This document shows, in pieces, positions 24,647 to 33,663 of a DNA stretch of 37,410 nt; position 1 is the first letter of the stretch; every line of letters begins with the position of its first letter. The stretch lies in the NCBI GenBank assembly GCA_900542615.1, contig UQOG01000007.1, forward strand, positions 1-37,410. Reading direction: 5' to 3'. The position numbers and the translations under genes were made by a program. The notes beneath the pieces are model-generated. The model saw only the letters and a program-made list of their open reading frames with translations. It did not search any database and had not been told where the DNA came from. Source of the stretch: an uncultured Eubacteriales bacterium. Lineage in GTDB: Bacteria; Bacillota; Clostridia; Christensenellales; CAG-138.

Positions 24647-24695
24647 AGCAAAAGACGGTTTAGCTTGACGGCTATGCCGTCTTTTGCTGTTTTTG
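24647..24695 (+). terminator. Strong hairpin with T-run, likely hup terminator
   Basis: A perfect 12-bp stem AGCAAAAGACGG/CCGTCTTTTGCT (24647-24658 with 24677-24688) is followed by GTTTTTG. Its right arm also encodes the last codons of the recombinase fragment on the minus strand, so it lies at the edge of the old insertion. Confidence 0.65.
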
Positions 24696-24998
24696 AGTTG
24701 TATTCCGAACTTCTTCGATAGCCCGTGTGAAATCAAATGCGCCGATGAAGTTATAGACTATAGTGATCTCCCTTGTCTTGGATTTCTTGTCTGCGTGGGA
24801 CACTTCGATGCGGTCAATAAACTCTCGGAGAACTGCCGCGTCAAGCTCCTGCATATCCGTGTACTTCTTCACCGCCGTGACAAATGCTTTGGCATTGGTT
24901 TTCTGCTGCTCCTGCTGTTTCAGCTCCTTTAGCAAAACCTCTACCATAGATTTTAAGTTGCTCTGTTCCAGCTCGTAATCGTGGGACATTTTGATAAA
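24672..24998 (-). pseudogene. C-terminal fragment of a large serine recombinase (DUF4368 end)
   Basis: About 105 residues match the end of Tn4451/TnpX-type large serine recombinases: a coiled-coil helix with YELEQSNLKSMVEVL, then FVTAVKKYTDMQELDAAVLR, EFIDRIEVSHADK and VYNFIGAF. The catalytic resolvase domain, the recombinase domain and the zinc ribbon are absent. The frame closes just upstream at about 24998, where an unrelated gene fragment begins on the other strand. It marks the left edge of an acquired region. Only the C-terminal identity is visible; it is not functional alone. Confidence 0.75.
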
Positions 24999-25180
24999 TG
25001 AAGGACATCACCATGCTGGGTCTGACCTACCACGGCGACAAGGCCCTTCCGGAAATGGTCGCCGAGGGCGGACGTCGTGAGCAATCCCTCACCATCCCCG
25101 CCCTACCGGAAAATCTGGCAGCTGTGCAGGCCTTTGTGGACGAGATGCTCTCCGGACTCCCCTGCGACCCGGCGGCTGCC
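24998..25180 (+). pseudogene. Internal fragment of a SpoIIE-phosphatase/RsbW-kinase-type regulator
   Basis: The frame opens with DITMLGLTYHG, which matches the end of a SpoIIE-type PP2C phosphatase domain. It then reads SLTIPALPENLAAVQAFVDE, which matches the start of an RsbW-type anti-sigma histidine-kinase-like domain. Both ends of the gene are missing. After about 25180 the frame continues into unrelated sequence to a stop at 25273. It is a relic of a partner-switching regulator carried by a mobile element. The identification rests on short motifs. Confidence 0.5.
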
Positions 25181-25606
25181 AGATGGTTAAGAAGATGTGT
25201 GCCATACGAACTGCGAACTATATCCGTGCAGACAGGACTGCGATGGGGCATGAAGTGGAAGTGCGGTACATAGCTTCGATTACCATTTAGAAAAAAGTTG
25301 TGATAAAAAGACTGATCTCTTGTGGATATAATATGGGTATGGCTTGTGTTGAGCCGAAGTTCATCGATGGCAGCATGATCGTCATTGCCATCATCGTAGG
25401 AAACTAGGTTGCCGATAATATGTATCAGCGCTCTGAACCGGACTGGCTAACCTACAATAAGCCTCTAGAGTATGCGCAGTTGATGCGCGGCGGCAATTTG
25501 GAGCAATCTATTCAAGTCACACCGGAACATCGCTTAATGGATTGAGAATAAGTGTGCACAGCCCGCCGGTCAGATGATCGGTGGGCTGTATCTTAGGGGT
25601 GTATCC
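25181..25606. other. Unassigned remnant region
   Basis: No intact gene is visible. Short open stretches, such as one ending near 25290 and one ending near 25544 (containing PLEYAQLMRGGNLEQS), look like decayed coding sequence but I do not recognise them. A hairpin ACAGCCCGCCG/CGGTGGGCTGT lies near 25559-25590. Confidence 0.4.
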
Positions 25607-25906
25607 TATATTCTGTGTAAACACCACAGCGTGGTGAAAATAGAGCAAAAATTGTTTGTTGGGGTGATGGCTCGTCTGCCACCCCTTGAATTCAATATAG
25701 GCAGAGAAATGTGGGCATATCAAAGGCAGCGGCTGATAGGCCGCCGTTTACTTTACCCCTGATTTGTATAGAGACCATCCCAGATTTTGTGTAAACCTTC
25801 ATTGTGGTGCTTCTATTCTACACCACAATGGAAGGTGCGGGACCGTTTTTAAGGCGCTTTAGCGTCTTCGTATCAGAAAATACGATTCGATGTCACAGCA
25901 AATCTA
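25607..25906. mobile_element. Possible insertion-sequence end remnants (IS256/Mutator-like)
   Basis: ATTCTGTGTAAAC at 25610-25622 and ATTTTGTGTAAAC at 25784-25796 are near-identical and in the same orientation, 174 bp apart. From memory, they resemble terminal inverted repeats of IS256/Mutator-type elements. A hairpin of about 14 bp (CCTTC-ATTGTGGTG with CACCACAAT-G-GAAGG) follows at 25796-25835. No transposase gene remains. Confidence 0.4.
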
Positions 25907-26947
25907 TTATTTGGCAACCGCTTCTGCTAACAATTCCTTATCAAACTCCGGGCCATCCAACTCAGCTTTATCCGCCAAGAGGTAGCGATACGCATCCACC
26001 AACAGGTCAATTCGAGGTGTCGGCACCCCATATTCCTTTCCCAAACGGCTAACGCATAAGAATCCAAATGGCACGTCCTCTGTCAGGAATCTGTGATAGG
26101 GATCCTTGGGCAACTTCACCATTTTAAGGCTGGGGTTTTCCAGACCCAGATCTTTGATATTATCATAGTCTACGTTCCACGCAACATTCATCAGTTCCAG
26201 AATGCTTTTAGGAGAACCACCAATGGCTTTGGAAACAGCACACCGCTCTTCGTCCGCAGCCATAGTAAAATCCAAAAGAATGGGGGGAAGGCATTCACCA
26301 TAAAACTGGGCATCTTCTCCATTGGCCATTCTGGTAATATTGAAAATGCAGAATGGTACGTGTACCGGCGGATTTGTATTGTTCATAGAGGTATCCAGAA
26401 TGTTTTCCACTGCGTAGAACTCCGGAAAAGCCTGTCTCAGTTCCTCCACAACAGCAGGGGCTGCAGCAGCAGGAATGGTAGCAAAGCTCATACTCTTTTT
26501 AGATGGCTTCATCTGCGTGGTGGCAGGATAAGTCAGCGAAGGTGAGCCCGCCAGATTTCCGCTGGTCTCGCCGATGACCACCTGCTTCTCTTTTACCTCA
26601 TCCCGCAGCACGGAATAGAATTCATATGCACCCCAATTTCCGGTGCTGATCACAATCCGCTGGCCCACCTGAAGATTGCCCTTCAGCAGTTCCGCCATAG
26701 GCCTATGCCCTTTGGCGACAGTAGTCACAATCAAAAACTTTGCACCTTCTACGGCCTCACGAATATCAGTAGTGGCTTTCACTTTGAAATTTCCATTCAA
26801 GCTTCCTGTCACTGTGATACCATACTCATTGATCGCTTTTACCTTTTCAGCGTCTCGAGAAAAACCAGTCACCTCAAAGCCGCGATCTACCATCAACGCA
26901 GCCATATTATGGCCGACCTTGCCCATGCCCAAAATCGCAATTTTCAT
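25907..26947 (-). CDS. Opine (octopine/nopaline) dehydrogenase-like NAD(P)-dependent oxidoreductase
   Basis: The 346-residue protein has an N-terminal Rossmann fold with GMGKVGHNMA (Gly7/9/12 region), SFSRD-like FSRDAEK after beta-2, and a C-terminal helical domain. The family motif NNTNPPVH (189-196) carries the His used by opine dehydrogenases. These enzymes condense or oxidatively split secondary amine dicarboxylates formed from an amino acid and a 2-oxo acid. It is the last gene of the transporter operon, 69 nt after the second ATPase gene, so oxidation of an imported substrate is the likely direction (inference). The start has an AAGGAAG site. Substrate not readable. Confidence 0.82.
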   Translation of the reverse strand: MKIAILGMGKVGHNMAALMVDRGFEVTGFSRDAEKVKAINEYGITVTGSLNGNFKVKATTDIREAVEGAKFLIVTTVAKGHRPMAELLKGNLQVGQRIVISTGNWGAYEFYSVLRDEVKEKQVVIGETSGNLAGSPSLTYPATTQMKPSKKSMSFATIPAAAAPAVVEELRQAFPEFYAVENILDTSMNNTNPPVHVPFCIFNITRMANGEDAQFYGECLPPILLDFTMAADEERCAVSKAIGGSPKSILELMNVAWNVDYDNIKDLGLENPSLKMVKLPKDPYHRFLTEDVPFGFLCVSRLGKEYGVPTPRIDLLVDAYRYLLADKAELDGPEFDKELLAEAVAK

Positions 26948-27016
26948 ACTATATTCTTCCTTACAAAAACAGACGAATTTTCCGATCGCATATCATACAA
27001 TGGCGGATAAGCTCCA

Positions 27017-27973
27017 TTAACGGTACAGATGGCAAGCCACCTGATGGCCACCCTCCCCTGTCAACACGGGTTCCTCTGTGCGACAGCGCTCAACGCAATA
27101 CTTGCACCGGGTATGAAAACGGCAGCCTGCGGGAGGATTGGCTGGGCTGGGTACATCACCCTCCAAGGAAATCGGCGGAGGCTGTGCGCCCGGAGCAGGA
27201 ACCGGGATGGCAGAAAGCAACGCCTGCGTATAAGGATGCAGTGGATTTGCAAACAGATCATCCGAGGTAGCAATCTCCACAATTTTACCCAGATACATCA
27301 CGGCAATCCGATCCGATATATGCTTAACCACGTTCAAGCTGTGGGCAATAAAAATATAGGCCAGCCCCAAACGGTTCTGCAAATCATCCAGCAAGTTGAT
27401 GATCTGAGACTGAATGGACACATCCAGAGCGGAAACCGGCTCGTCACAAACGATCAGTTTGGGAGCCAGAGACAACGCACGGGCAATACCAATGCGCTGG
27501 CGCTGTCCGCCAGAAAATTCATGAGGATAACGATCATAGGTATCCGGCTGCAAACCAACCATATCCAGCAGTTCCTCCACCCGTTTCCGGCGGGCAGCCT
27601 TATCCGGGTAGATTTTATGAACCATCAAGGGTTCCTCAATCATCTGGCCGATGGTCATGCGAGGATTCAAAGAACTGAAAGGATCCTGGAAAATAATTTG
27701 CATTTCTTTGCGCAGGGGACGTAGTTCCTTGCGGGACAGTTTGGTAAGATCGGTTCCTTGAAACAGCACCTGTCCGGAAGTCACAGGCACCAGCTGCAAA
27801 ATACTGCGTCCGGTAGAAGTCTTGCCGCAGCCGGACTCTCCCACCAAGCCAAAGGTCTCACCGGCATTTACTGTAAAACTGACGCCGTCCACCGCTCGAA
27901 CAGCACCGCCGCCGGCAATGGGGAAATGTGTAGTTAAATCCACGACCTGAAGCAGAGGCGTATTTTCACTCAT
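27017..27973 (-). CDS. Peptide/opine ABC transporter ATP-binding protein (OppF/DppF type)
   Basis: The 318-residue ATPase has Walker A GESGCGKTS, Q-loop MQIIFQDPFSSLNPRMTIG, signature FSGGQRQRIGIARAL and Walker B LIVCDEPVSALD. Its C-terminal oligopeptide-transporter extension contains CRFHTRCKYCVERC, the Cys cluster typical of OppF/DppF. It powers import together with the OppD-type partner. I chose the second ATG (27973) because GGAGG lies 6 nt before it; the first ATG (27979) abuts the site. It overlaps the preceding ATPase gene by 8 nt. Confidence 0.95.
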   Translation of the reverse strand: MSENTPLLQVVDLTTHFPIAGGGAVRAVDGVSFTVNAGETFGLVGESGCGKTSTGRSILQLVPVTSGQVLFQGTDLTKLSRKELRPLRKEMQIIFQDPFSSLNPRMTIGQMIEEPLMVHKIYPDKAARRKRVEELLDMVGLQPDTYDRYPHEFSGGQRQRIGIARALSLAPKLIVCDEPVSALDVSIQSQIINLLDDLQNRLGLAYIFIAHSLNVVKHISDRIAVMYLGKIVEIATSDDLFANPLHPYTQALLSAIPVPAPGAQPPPISLEGDVPSPANPPAGCRFHTRCKYCVERCRTEEPVLTGEGGHQVACHLYR

Positions 27974-28964
27974 GGCCATCCTCCTTCATTGCCTTGCGTT
28001 CGTCTACCGTGAAGTGGCAGGCTGACTGATGTTCTGCCGTCCCCCGAAGTGTCGGTGATTCCTTGCGGCAACGTTCCTGACACCAACGACAGCGGGACGC
28101 AAATCGGCAACCCTCACCAATGTCAGAGAGTCGGGGAACCACTCCTCTGATGGTAGTAAGCCTTTTCCGTTTGTCATCAATACGGGGAATGCAGTCTAGC
28201 AACCCCTCTGTATAGGGATGCTGGGGATGCTCAAACAGGTCCTTTACCGGAGCAATCTCCATCACCCGTCCCGCATACATGACCATGACCCGATCCACCA
28301 TATTGGCCACAACACCCAGATCATGGGTGATGAGAATAGTCGTCATACCAATTTTTTTTCGAAGGTCACGCATCAACTCCAGAATCTGCGCCTGAATGGT
28401 CACGTCCAGCGCCGTGGTAGGTTCGTCTGCAATCAGCAACTTGGGGTTGCAGGACAATGCAATGGCAATCATTACACGCTGTCGCATACCGCCGGACATC
28501 TGGTGAGGATATTCCTTAACTCGCTTTTCCGGGTCGGGTACACCCACCAGCTCCAGCATTTCAATCGCTTTCTCCATAGCTGCCGCACGAGGAAGCTTCT
28601 GGTGGATGCGCACGGATTCAGCGATCTGATGTCCCACCTGAAACACCGGATTGAGAGATGTCATCGGCTCCTGAAAGATCATGGAGATCTGAGAGCCGCG
28701 AATTTTCTGCATCTCGCGTTCGGTGGCCGTCAATAGGTTCTTTCCTTCAAACAGTACTTCACCGCCCAGAATTTTGCCCGGGGGTGTAGCCAGCAAACGC
28801 ATAATGGTAAGGGAGGTTACACTCTTACCGGAACCGGATTCGCCAACGATGCCCAGCGTCTCACCGGCCTGCAGCGCAAAAGAGACGCCGTCCACCGCGG
28901 GCAGCAAACCCGTTGGCGTGTAAAAGCCAACTGATAAATCTCGTACCTCAATAATGGTATCCAT
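27966..28964 (-). CDS. Peptide/opine ABC transporter ATP-binding protein (OppD/DppD type)
   Basis: The 332-residue ATPase has Walker A GESGSGKSV, Q-loop SMIFQEPMTSLNPVFQVG, signature MSGGMRQRVMIAIAL and Walker B LIADEPTTALD. Its C-terminus has CRFASRCRWCQERC, a Cys motif of this subfamily that can bind an iron-sulfur cluster. It is one of two different ATPases of a heteromeric importer. ATG at 28964 follows AGGAG. It sits between the DppC-type permease and the DppF-type gene in the usual order. Confidence 0.95.
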   Translation of the reverse strand: MDTIIEVRDLSVGFYTPTGLLPAVDGVSFALQAGETLGIVGESGSGKSVTSLTIMRLLATPPGKILGGEVLFEGKNLLTATEREMQKIRGSQISMIFQEPMTSLNPVFQVGHQIAESVRIHQKLPRAAAMEKAIEMLELVGVPDPEKRVKEYPHQMSGGMRQRVMIAIALSCNPKLLIADEPTTALDVTIQAQILELMRDLRKKIGMTTILITHDLGVVANMVDRVMVMYAGRVMEIAPVKDLFEHPQHPYTEGLLDCIPRIDDKRKRLTTIRGVVPRLSDIGEGCRFASRCRWCQERCRKESPTLRGTAEHQSACHFTVDERKAMKEDGHE

Positions 28965-28992
28965 GGGATTACTCCTGACTGATTATGGTCGA

Positions 28993-29841
28993 CTAGTTGC
29001 CGAGCTTCGGATCAAAGTGGTTACGGAGCCAGTCACCAACCATATTGACACTCAGCACCGTGATTGTAATTGCAATACCCGGGAAAATGGTCAGCCAGGG
29101 TTCTGTCAGCATATAGGTACGGCCCTCAGTGAGCATCGAGCCCCAGGTAGGAATGCTGCTGGGCACACCCAGCCCCAGGAATGTGAGACTTGCTTCCATC
29201 AGGATGATTCGTCCTGTTTCCAGACTGGCCACCACCAGCGCCGGTGCAATAACATTGGGCAGGATATGACGCAGCAAAAGGCGACCGTCCGGCAAGCCCA
29301 GAGAATAGCCAGCCTGCACATACTCCAGCTCTTTGGCCGCCATCACTTCTGCACGCACCACCCGGGCATACTTTACCCAGCCGGTGATAATCGCCACAAT
29401 GATGATGTTTTGAATCCCAGGACCCAAAACGCCCATCAGCGCAATGGCCAGAAGCGTAAACGGAAACGCCAGCTGCACATCACCCAATCGCATGATAATG
29501 GTGTCAATCCAGCCACCGTAAAAGCCAGCCAGCAGCCCCAGAGTGGAACCCACAACCAAGCCAAACAGTGTGCCCGCCAATCCAATAAAAACGGAAACTC
29601 GGGCGCCATAGATGATCTGAGAGAGGATATCCCTGCCCAGGTTATCCGTTCCAAAGACATGGCCTTTCGTGAAGGGCTCAATGAGTCTGGAACCAAGATC
29701 TTTCAAAGTGGGGTCATAAGGGCTGATTACTGGTGCAAAGACAGCCATCAGAACCAGCAGGGCTATAATGCCCAATCCAAAATTTCTGCCCCAGTCAATT
29801 TTTCTATAGCCCCGAGAAGAGGTTTTCTTTTTTATGTTCAT
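28993..29841 (-). CDS. Peptide/opine ABC transporter permease (OppC/DppC type)
   Basis: The 282-residue membrane protein has about six helices, an N-terminal cytoplasmic segment ending in the family's VFAPVISPYDP, and the EAA-type loop EVMAAKELEYVQAGYSLG that contacts the ATPases. I chose ATG at 29841 because AAGGGGAAG precedes it. An earlier ATG at 29874 overlaps the stop of the other permease by one base but has a poorer site. It forms the membrane channel with the DppB-type subunit. Confidence 0.93.
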   Translation of the reverse strand: MNIKKKTSSRGYRKIDWGRNFGLGIIALLVLMAVFAPVISPYDPTLKDLGSRLIEPFTKGHVFGTDNLGRDILSQIIYGARVSVFIGLAGTLFGLVVGSTLGLLAGFYGGWIDTIIMRLGDVQLAFPFTLLAIALMGVLGPGIQNIIIVAIITGWVKYARVVRAEVMAAKELEYVQAGYSLGLPDGRLLLRHILPNVIAPALVVASLETGRIILMEASLTFLGLGVPSSIPTWGSMLTEGRTYMLTEPWLTIFPGIAITITVLSVNMVGDWLRNHFDPKLGN

Positions 29842-29873
29842 AGGTACTTCCCCTTGTTTTCCACTGTCCGCCA

Positions 29874-30803
29874 TTACTTCTTCATGGAGTTCAGCTTGAT
29901 TCTCGGATCAATGAAACAGTATCCGATATCAACCAGCAGGTTGATGACAACAAAGACCGTTGCACTGATCATCACGACCGCCTGTACCACGGGATAGTCA
30001 CGGCTGTAAATGGAATCCACTGCCAGCTTTCCTATCCCCGGCCAGCCAAACACAGTTTCGGTAATGACAGAACCTCCCAACAGATGGCCTACTTCCAGAC
30101 CGACCATGGTAACCACCGGCAGTAGTGCATTGCGCAGGGCATGATAGAGAACACCAATCCGGGAAAGTCCCTTCGCCCGAGCTGTACGCACGTAATCAGA
30201 GCTGAGGACCTCCAGCATGGCCGAACGGGACTGCCGGGTAATGGCAGCCATAGAAAACAGTCCGACGGTCAGCACCGGCATCACCAGTTGCAGCGGAGTA
30301 TCACCCCGGCCAGAGGTGGGCAGCAGCCCCAGGGTACTGGAAAACAGCAATATCATCAGCAGTCCCATCCAGAAGGAGGGGACAGCCTGTCCGATAACCG
30401 CAATGGTACGGGCAATAAAATCAATGGGGCCGTCACGTTTGACTGCTGCCAGCACACCCAGCGGTACACCGATGAGCACAGCCAGCAAAGCACCGCAGAC
30501 AGCCAGTTCAATGGTCGCAGGAAAACGCTCAAGCACCATATCAAGAGCCGGCCTGGAATAGATTAACGAATCTCCAAAGTCACCACGAATCGCATCCTTT
30601 ATAAAACGGATGTATTGCACAATAATGGGGTCGTTAAATCCCATTGACTCTCTAAAAGCCTCAACTTCTTCAACGGGAGTGCTGGGGGGGAGCAGGAGCA
30701 GCGTGGGATCACCACTGAGATGCAGAATAAAAAATACAACGACAGAAATACCAAATATGACAAAAATTGCCTGCAGAAGCCTGCGGCAGATATATTGCTT
30801 CAT
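29874..30803 (-). CDS. Peptide/opine ABC transporter permease (OppB/DppB type)
   Basis: The 309-residue membrane protein begins MKQYICRRLLQAIFVIFGIS, the standard DppB start with a first helix. It carries the EAA loop VLSSDYVRTARAKGLSR and the GLEVGHLLGGSVITETVF segment. The reading frame extends upstream of 30803, but that part overlaps the intergenic hairpin and lacks a site, so ATG at 30803 (GGAGAAGG upstream) is preferred. It is separated from the solute-binding protein gene by a stable hairpin. Confidence 0.93.
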   Translation of the reverse strand: MKQYICRRLLQAIFVIFGISVVVFFILHLSGDPTLLLLPPSTPVEEVEAFRESMGFNDPIIVQYIRFIKDAIRGDFGDSLIYSRPALDMVLERFPATIELAVCGALLAVLIGVPLGVLAAVKRDGPIDFIARTIAVIGQAVPSFWMGLLMILLFSSTLGLLPTSGRGDTPLQLVMPVLTVGLFSMAAITRQSRSAMLEVLSSDYVRTARAKGLSRIGVLYHALRNALLPVVTMVGLEVGHLLGGSVITETVFGWPGIGKLAVDSIYSRDYPVVQAVVMISATVFVVINLLVDIGYCFIDPRIKLNSMKK

Positions 30804-30858
30804 TTTCTTTGTACCTTCTCCGTGAGGAATAGGCCATGCCGGCCATCCGTATAAAAGA

Positions 30859-30890
30859 AACCGGCACGTGCCTTCCGGCCCGTGCCGGTT
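30859..30890 (-). terminator. Intercistronic hairpin between binding-protein and permease genes
   Basis: A perfect 10-bp stem AACCGGCACG/CGTGCCGGTT (30859-30868 with 30881-30890) is followed on the minus strand by TCTTTTAT. It probably acts as a partial terminator or 3' mRNA stabiliser, so the binding protein is made in excess over the permeases. Confidence 0.7.
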
Positions 30891-30898
30891 ATCACGCA

Positions 30899-32458
30899 TT
30901 ACTTGATAACCATCTCAACACCGAGGACGATTTCGTCCAGGCGAGGCGTCCAATCAAGGCGTTCGCTTACACCGTAGATGCTGTGGAGCTGATACAGAGG
31001 CACCAGATAGGCGCGGTCCTTGATCATCTGCTGCACTTCGGACCAAACCTTATTAGCCTCCTCATCATCCATGATACTGGAAGCCTTCTTGAACAGCGCG
31101 TCAAACTCGGCATCGTTGTTCACAGAAAAACGCTCGCCGCTGCAGAGCATGATACGCAGAGTCTGAGAGTTTTCGGCATAGGGGCCGCCCAAACCGCTGA
31201 TGTGCAGAGGTTGAATTGTCTTGGCAGCCAGCAGCTCGCGCTGGGCCAGAGACTCGGCGGTAATAACATTGACTTCAATGCCAATCTCAGCAAGCTGAGC
31301 GGAAACAGCCTCGGCCACTTCCTTGAAAGCGGGCTGAGCACCGGGGACCACAGACAGGTCGAAGCTCAGGCCGTCAGCATAGCCAGCATCGGCCAGCAGG
31401 GCCTTGGCCTTCTCAACATCGTGGGGATATGCTTCAATGGTAGCGTCATAGCCTTTCCACTGAGGCAGGCTGGGGGTGGAAACGGTAGAGCCAATACCTT
31501 TAAGGACCGTAGCAATGATCTCTTCCTGATTCACACCATAGTTGATAGCCTGACGAACCCGGACATCCTGCAGAGGATTGTTGCTCTCAGGCGTAATCTG
31601 GTTGAAGGCCATGTAAATAATGCGGTTCGCAGGGGCACTGATCACGGTTACACCGTCCTTATCCTGCAGTCTTGCGACCTGGCTGGGCGGCAGAGCAATG
31701 GCGATATCGGCCTCTCCGTTTTCAAGGGCCAGCATTCTGGTGCTCTCCTCGGCCACAACCTTAAAGGTCAACTTCTCAACAGAGGGGGCGCCCTTCCAGT
31801 AGTCGTCGTTTTTCTCCAGAATCACGTGGCTACCGTCGACCATCTCCACGAACTTGTAGGGGCCGGTGCCAACGGGGCTGAGCGCGAAGCCTTCATTGCC
31901 GACTTCCTGAATATAACCGGCAGGCTCCATCGCCAGATAGGTCATGCGCAGAGGCAGACTGGGGAACGGATCAGTGGTAACAATGTTGACTGTGTACTCA
32001 TCAATAACGTCCACATGGTCGATCCGGCTGAAGTCGCCGCGCAGAGAAGATCCGAACTCGGCATCCAGGATACGCTCCACATTAAACTTGACGGTTTCGG
32101 CGTTAAATGCCTCACCATTGTGGAACTTGACGCCCTCTTCCAGCTTAAACTGCCAGGTCAGATCGTCAATGTTCTCCCAAGACTTGGCCAGCAGAGGCTG
32201 TACCACACCGTTAGCATCGGCACGGGTCAGGGAGTCGTACATGTTAAAGCAGATCGATGCGGTGGTAGTGCCAGTGGCTTTGTGCATATCCAGGGAAGAA
32301 ATATTAGTACCCTGGACAATGACAACTTCTTTCTTCGCAGTCTCTTCTCCTGTGGTGTCGGTGCCAGCGGGAGTGTCAGAAGAGCCACCGCAGGCGGCAA
32401 GGGCGAGCAGCATGCAGCCTGCCAGCAGGGCCGCTATGGTCTTTCTGAATTTTGGCAT
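30899..32458 (-). CDS. Family 5 (peptide/opine/nickel) solute-binding lipoprotein
   Basis: The 519-residue protein has a lipoprotein signal with lipobox LALAAC (Cys23). A Gly/Ser/Thr-rich linker follows, then the SBP family 5 (DppA/OppA) fold: SSLDMHKATGTTTASICFN near the start, LTWQFKLEEGVKFHNGEAF, and a later VRQAINYGVNQEEII. It captures the substrate outside the cell for the neighbouring permeases. I chose the second ATG (32458), preceded by GGAG; the upstream ATG has no site. The binding pocket cannot be read from sequence, so ligand class (peptide, opine or other) is open. Confidence 0.94.
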   Translation of the reverse strand: MPKFRKTIAALLAGCMLLALAACGGSSDTPAGTDTTGEETAKKEVVIVQGTNISSLDMHKATGTTTASICFNMYDSLTRADANGVVQPLLAKSWENIDDLTWQFKLEEGVKFHNGEAFNAETVKFNVERILDAEFGSSLRGDFSRIDHVDVIDEYTVNIVTTDPFPSLPLRMTYLAMEPAGYIQEVGNEGFALSPVGTGPYKFVEMVDGSHVILEKNDDYWKGAPSVEKLTFKVVAEESTRMLALENGEADIAIALPPSQVARLQDKDGVTVISAPANRIIYMAFNQITPESNNPLQDVRVRQAINYGVNQEEIIATVLKGIGSTVSTPSLPQWKGYDATIEAYPHDVEKAKALLADAGYADGLSFDLSVVPGAQPAFKEVAEAVSAQLAEIGIEVNVITAESLAQRELLAAKTIQPLHISGLGGPYAENSQTLRIMLCSGERFSVNNDAEFDALFKKASSIMDDEEANKVWSEVQQMIKDRAYLVPLYQLHSIYGVSERLDWTPRLDEIVLGVEMVIK

Positions 32459-32505
32459 AACTTTTTTCTCCATTTCTAATTGTGTTTTTCAAGAGCAACG
32501 CAGTG

Positions 32506-33624
32506 TTAAAATTCCTCAAAGACGCCCGTTTCATAAAAGCGTCCCATACTGGACATACAGGGCTGGTGCAGACCAACGTACATAGTTTGCTGCTCCACAT
32601 CACAGAAAGCACCATAGGTCGTTTGGGCGATGCCGTCGCCTTCACCGGTATTGTGCCGACAAATACTATTCTGCGGGAAATGATCATGGTCACTCATCAA
32701 CTGCCAACCAGTGATAGGATCTACCACGCCGGGAAGCAACTCAGTAATACGAGCGTGACGGTAGTGGGTGGAGGCATACTCCTCAAATCCTTTGGAAAGG
32801 TGCTGCAATTTTTCAGAAGTATAGTGGTTTGTCAGCACCACTTGATCCCGGCCATCCGTCCGGACATAGCCGTTCCACTGCACCTCGTAACTGCTGATGG
32901 TCCCGCTGGAGGCAGCGATGTAATTCATACCAGAGGCGCGCGGCTCCCGATCCAGATAGATCCCCAAATCATCCACCGTACGCATTTCTCTGAGAATGCG
33001 GTGGGTGTTGGGCAAAATTTCGCCTTTTGCAAACATTCCTGCGTCCACCGGCAGCTTTTTCGACCAGACTCCGCTGCTGGTGAGACTGACTCCCCTACTG
33101 TTGATGCCATTGCCAGGACCGGTAACAATGCCCGCAAAACCGATTTCAATCATCTTCAGTCCGTCCGGATAGATCCGCTTGAGAACAATATTTTCTTTCG
33201 GGCCCAACCCATTGTCCCTGGTTTTCATGGTAAATGTGCGGGTGTTTCCTTCTTTGTCCACCATGGTCTTGGCAAACTGACTGCACTCCGGCACAATCCA
33301 CTTCATAGCAAAGTAGAGCTGCAGATTCATAAGCAGAATATCCCGATAGGGCAGTCCACTGCCCTGTGCGATACCCTCGATCTCTTGAATCAGATCCGGT
33401 TGGTGCATTTTCAAATAGGTCTCATTAGCTGACAGATATGTATTGATGCCGTTCCAGTCAGATTGATATTCTTCATCAATCCACTCTTTCAATGCCTCCA
33501 GATTTTCCCGAATCAGCGGAGCGGCCTGTGCACCGTGGATTAAACCCTGTTCCCGGTCATTTCCCACCAGCAAAAAGGAGCGGGAACGATAGGCAGGATT
33601 TTCATTCAACATGGCAACTCTCAT
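32506..33624 (-). CDS. C45-family autoproteolytic acyltransferase/amidohydrolase
   Basis: The 372-residue product resembles the C45 (acyl-CoA:6-aminopenicillanate acyltransferase) branch of the Ntn hydrolases. It has GIAQGSGLPYRDILLMN, then PECSQFA with Cys114 as the likely nucleophile freed by self-cleavage, TMKTRDNG, the Gly-rich GFAGIVTGPGNGINSRGVSL, and a late MNYIAASSGTISSYEV. Relatives hydrolyse or transfer N-acyl groups on amino acids and peptides. In this operon it may deacylate the imported compound (inference). ATG at 33624 is supported by GGAGG. No signal peptide is seen, so it acts in the cytosol. Confidence 0.85.
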   Translation of the reverse strand: MRVAMLNENPAYRSRSFLLVGNDREQGLIHGAQAAPLIRENLEALKEWIDEEYQSDWNGINTYLSANETYLKMHQPDLIQEIEGIAQGSGLPYRDILLMNLQLYFAMKWIVPECSQFAKTMVDKEGNTRTFTMKTRDNGLGPKENIVLKRIYPDGLKMIEIGFAGIVTGPGNGINSRGVSLTSSGVWSKKLPVDAGMFAKGEILPNTHRILREMRTVDDLGIYLDREPRASGMNYIAASSGTISSYEVQWNGYVRTDGRDQVVLTNHYTSEKLQHLSKGFEEYASTHYRHARITELLPGVVDPITGWQLMSDHDHFPQNSICRHNTGEGDGIAQTTYGAFCDVEQQTMYVGLHQPCMSSMGRFYETGVFEEF

Positions 33625-33663
33625 AGGTTCCTCCAAACTCAATCCATAGTCTCAAATGCCGTC

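Noticed and set aside
30836..32479. 547-codon plus-strand frame opposite the solute-binding protein
   Set aside because: The minus strand has lipobox, family 5 motifs and operon context; the plus frame has none.
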